Assembly (NCBI GenBank): GCA_013361955.1
Contig: JABFXA010000146.1
Span: 1-32,384 of the forward strand
DNA length: 32,384 nucleotides
Direction: 5' to 3'
From: Nocardioidaceae bacterium
Lineage (GTDB): Bacteria; Actinomycetota; Actinomycetes; Propionibacteriales; Nocardioidaceae
Below, one piece after another: positions 31,675-32,384 of this stretch. Numbering within the stretch: position 1 is the stretch's first letter; the number at the start of each line of letters is the position of its first letter. Position numbers and translations under genes: made by a program. The notes beneath the pieces are model-generated. The model did no database searches. It was not told the DNA's origin and saw nothing but the letters and a program-made list of their open reading frames with translations.

Positions 31675-32384
31675 TTGAAGTACACCGAACTCACCGACGC
31701 CGAGTGCGCGATCGCGCAAGCGCTCGGCGTCGTGGGTGACTGGTGGACGCTGCTGGTGGTCCGCGACGTGGCGGGCGGCCTGCACCGCTTCGACGCGCTG
31801 CAGCGCGAGCTGGGGGTGAGCCGCAAGGTGCTCGCCCAGCGGCTGGCGGGCCTGGTCGAGCACGACGTGCTGGAGAAGCGGCTCTACTCCGAGCGGCCGC
31901 CGCGCTTCGAGTACCACCTCACCGACAAGGGTCGGGGGCTGCTGCCGGTGCTGATCGCGCTGCAGGACTGGGGCACCCGGCACGTGCTCGGCGACGGGTC
32001 GCTGACCGCGACCAGCGCGGCCACCTCGCTGGAGAGCGAGCGCGTGCACGACCTGGTCGGCCGGCGGCTTCCGGGGCTCGACCTCGCGGGTGCCGACGGC
32101 CGCTCGCACGACCCGGTCGGGCCGACGCCCTGGACGGTGCTCTACTGCTTCCCCGGCGCCGAGGCCCCGGGCGGCCGCGGCTACCCGCCGGGCTGGGGCG
32201 ACATCCCCGGCGCCCCTGGCTGCACGCTCGAGTCGACGACGTACCGCGACCGGCACGGCGACTTCGCGGCGGCCGGCGCCACCGTGCACGGCGTGAGCAC
32301 CCAGCGCCCGGACCAGCTCGCGGCGTTCGCCGGGCACACCCGGCTGCCCTTCCCGCTGCTCTCCGACGTCGACCTCGCGCTGGC
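31675..32384 (+). CDS. HxlR regulator fused to a peroxiredoxin domain (3' end cut)
   Basis: 236 residues are visible. An HxlR winged HTH (1-105: TDAECAIAQALGVVGDWWTL, LGVSRKVLAQRL, FEYHLTDKGRGLLP) carries Cys11 at the N-terminal place used for redox sensing in YodB/HypR-type HxlR proteins. A peroxiredoxin domain (about 130 onward) follows: WTVLYCFPGAEAPG, GWGDIPGAPGCTLEST with the likely peroxidatic Cys183, and LPFPLLSD. The partner Cys five residues later in many PrxQ-type proteins is absent (Thr188). The start is TTG at 31675 after GAGGG; no other in-frame start exists before an upstream stop at 31642. It probably represses the divergent MFS gene and senses peroxide or thiol stress. Confidence 0.82.
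   Translation, partial: MKYTELTDAECAIAQALGVVGDWWTLLVVRDVAGGLHRFDALQRELGVSRKVLAQRLAGLVEHDVLEKRLYSERPPRFEYHLTDKGRGLLPVLIALQDWGTRHVLGDGSLTATSAATSLESERVHDLVGRRLPGLDLAGADGRSHDPVGPTPWTVLYCFPGAEAPGGRGYPPGWGDIPGAPGCTLESTTYRDRHGDFAAAGATVHGVSTQRPDQLAAFAGHTRLPFPLLSDVDLAL

Overview
The window reads as a chromosomal segment of a high-GC actinobacterium, most like Nocardioides or another Nocardioidaceae. That placement is inferred from very high G+C, frequent GTG/TTG starts, 4-bp ATGA/GTGA overlaps, at least one likely leaderless mRNA, and the gene repertoire; nothing in the window fixes the species. About thirty protein genes fill it, with no rRNA, tRNA, CRISPR, transposase or phage gene seen. No gap between genes exceeds about 210 bases.

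Layout. Positions 1-3562 hold a partial flavin monooxygenase, two small unknown genes, an acetoacetate-decarboxylase-like protein and a secreted NlpC/P60 cell-wall hydrolase. Positions 3567-6552 hold a membrane fatty acid desaturase, its ferredoxin-reductase partner and a divergent TetR regulator, with a palindrome at the desaturase promoter. Positions 6617-11594 are a tightly overlapping minus-strand operon: an acyl-CoA dehydrogenase of the ACAD10/11 type, an SDR, an aminoglycoside-phosphotransferase-like kinase, a histidine-phosphatase-like protein, a second SDR and a glyoxalase-fold protein. It looks like a split bacterial form of the ACAD10/11 (LvaA/LvaC) hydroxyacyl-CoA pathway. Positions 11687-14561 hold a lipoprotein and an ABC exporter pair. 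Positions 14700-20193 hold a fadB-type trifunctional enzyme and thiolase, a divergent MerR regulator and an alpha-methylacyl-CoA racemase. Next come a DUF4396-type membrane protein behind a CsoR-like operator, a padR-fadH operon (2,4-dienoyl-CoA reductase), a 2H phosphoesterase, a small membrane protein, a secreted M15-like protein with a triplicated C-terminal module, a beta-glucosidase/MFS operon, a GAF-GGDEF diguanylate cyclase, and an MFS exporter divergent from an HxlR regulator fused to a peroxiredoxin domain (cut by the window end).

The dominant theme is lipid metabolism: desaturation, beta-oxidation of saturated, unsaturated (FadH), branched (racemase) and probably hydroxylated (ACAD10/11-type) acyl-CoAs. 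Separate TetR, MerR and PadR regulators lie next to the individual modules.

The most unusual non-coding signal is a dispersed palindromic element whose edge (CGYTGGTYGA) lies 2-9 bases after the stop codon of six genes, always in the same orientation relative to that gene. A different palindrome family flanks the TetR gene, and a 44-base palindrome sits in frame inside an SDR gene.
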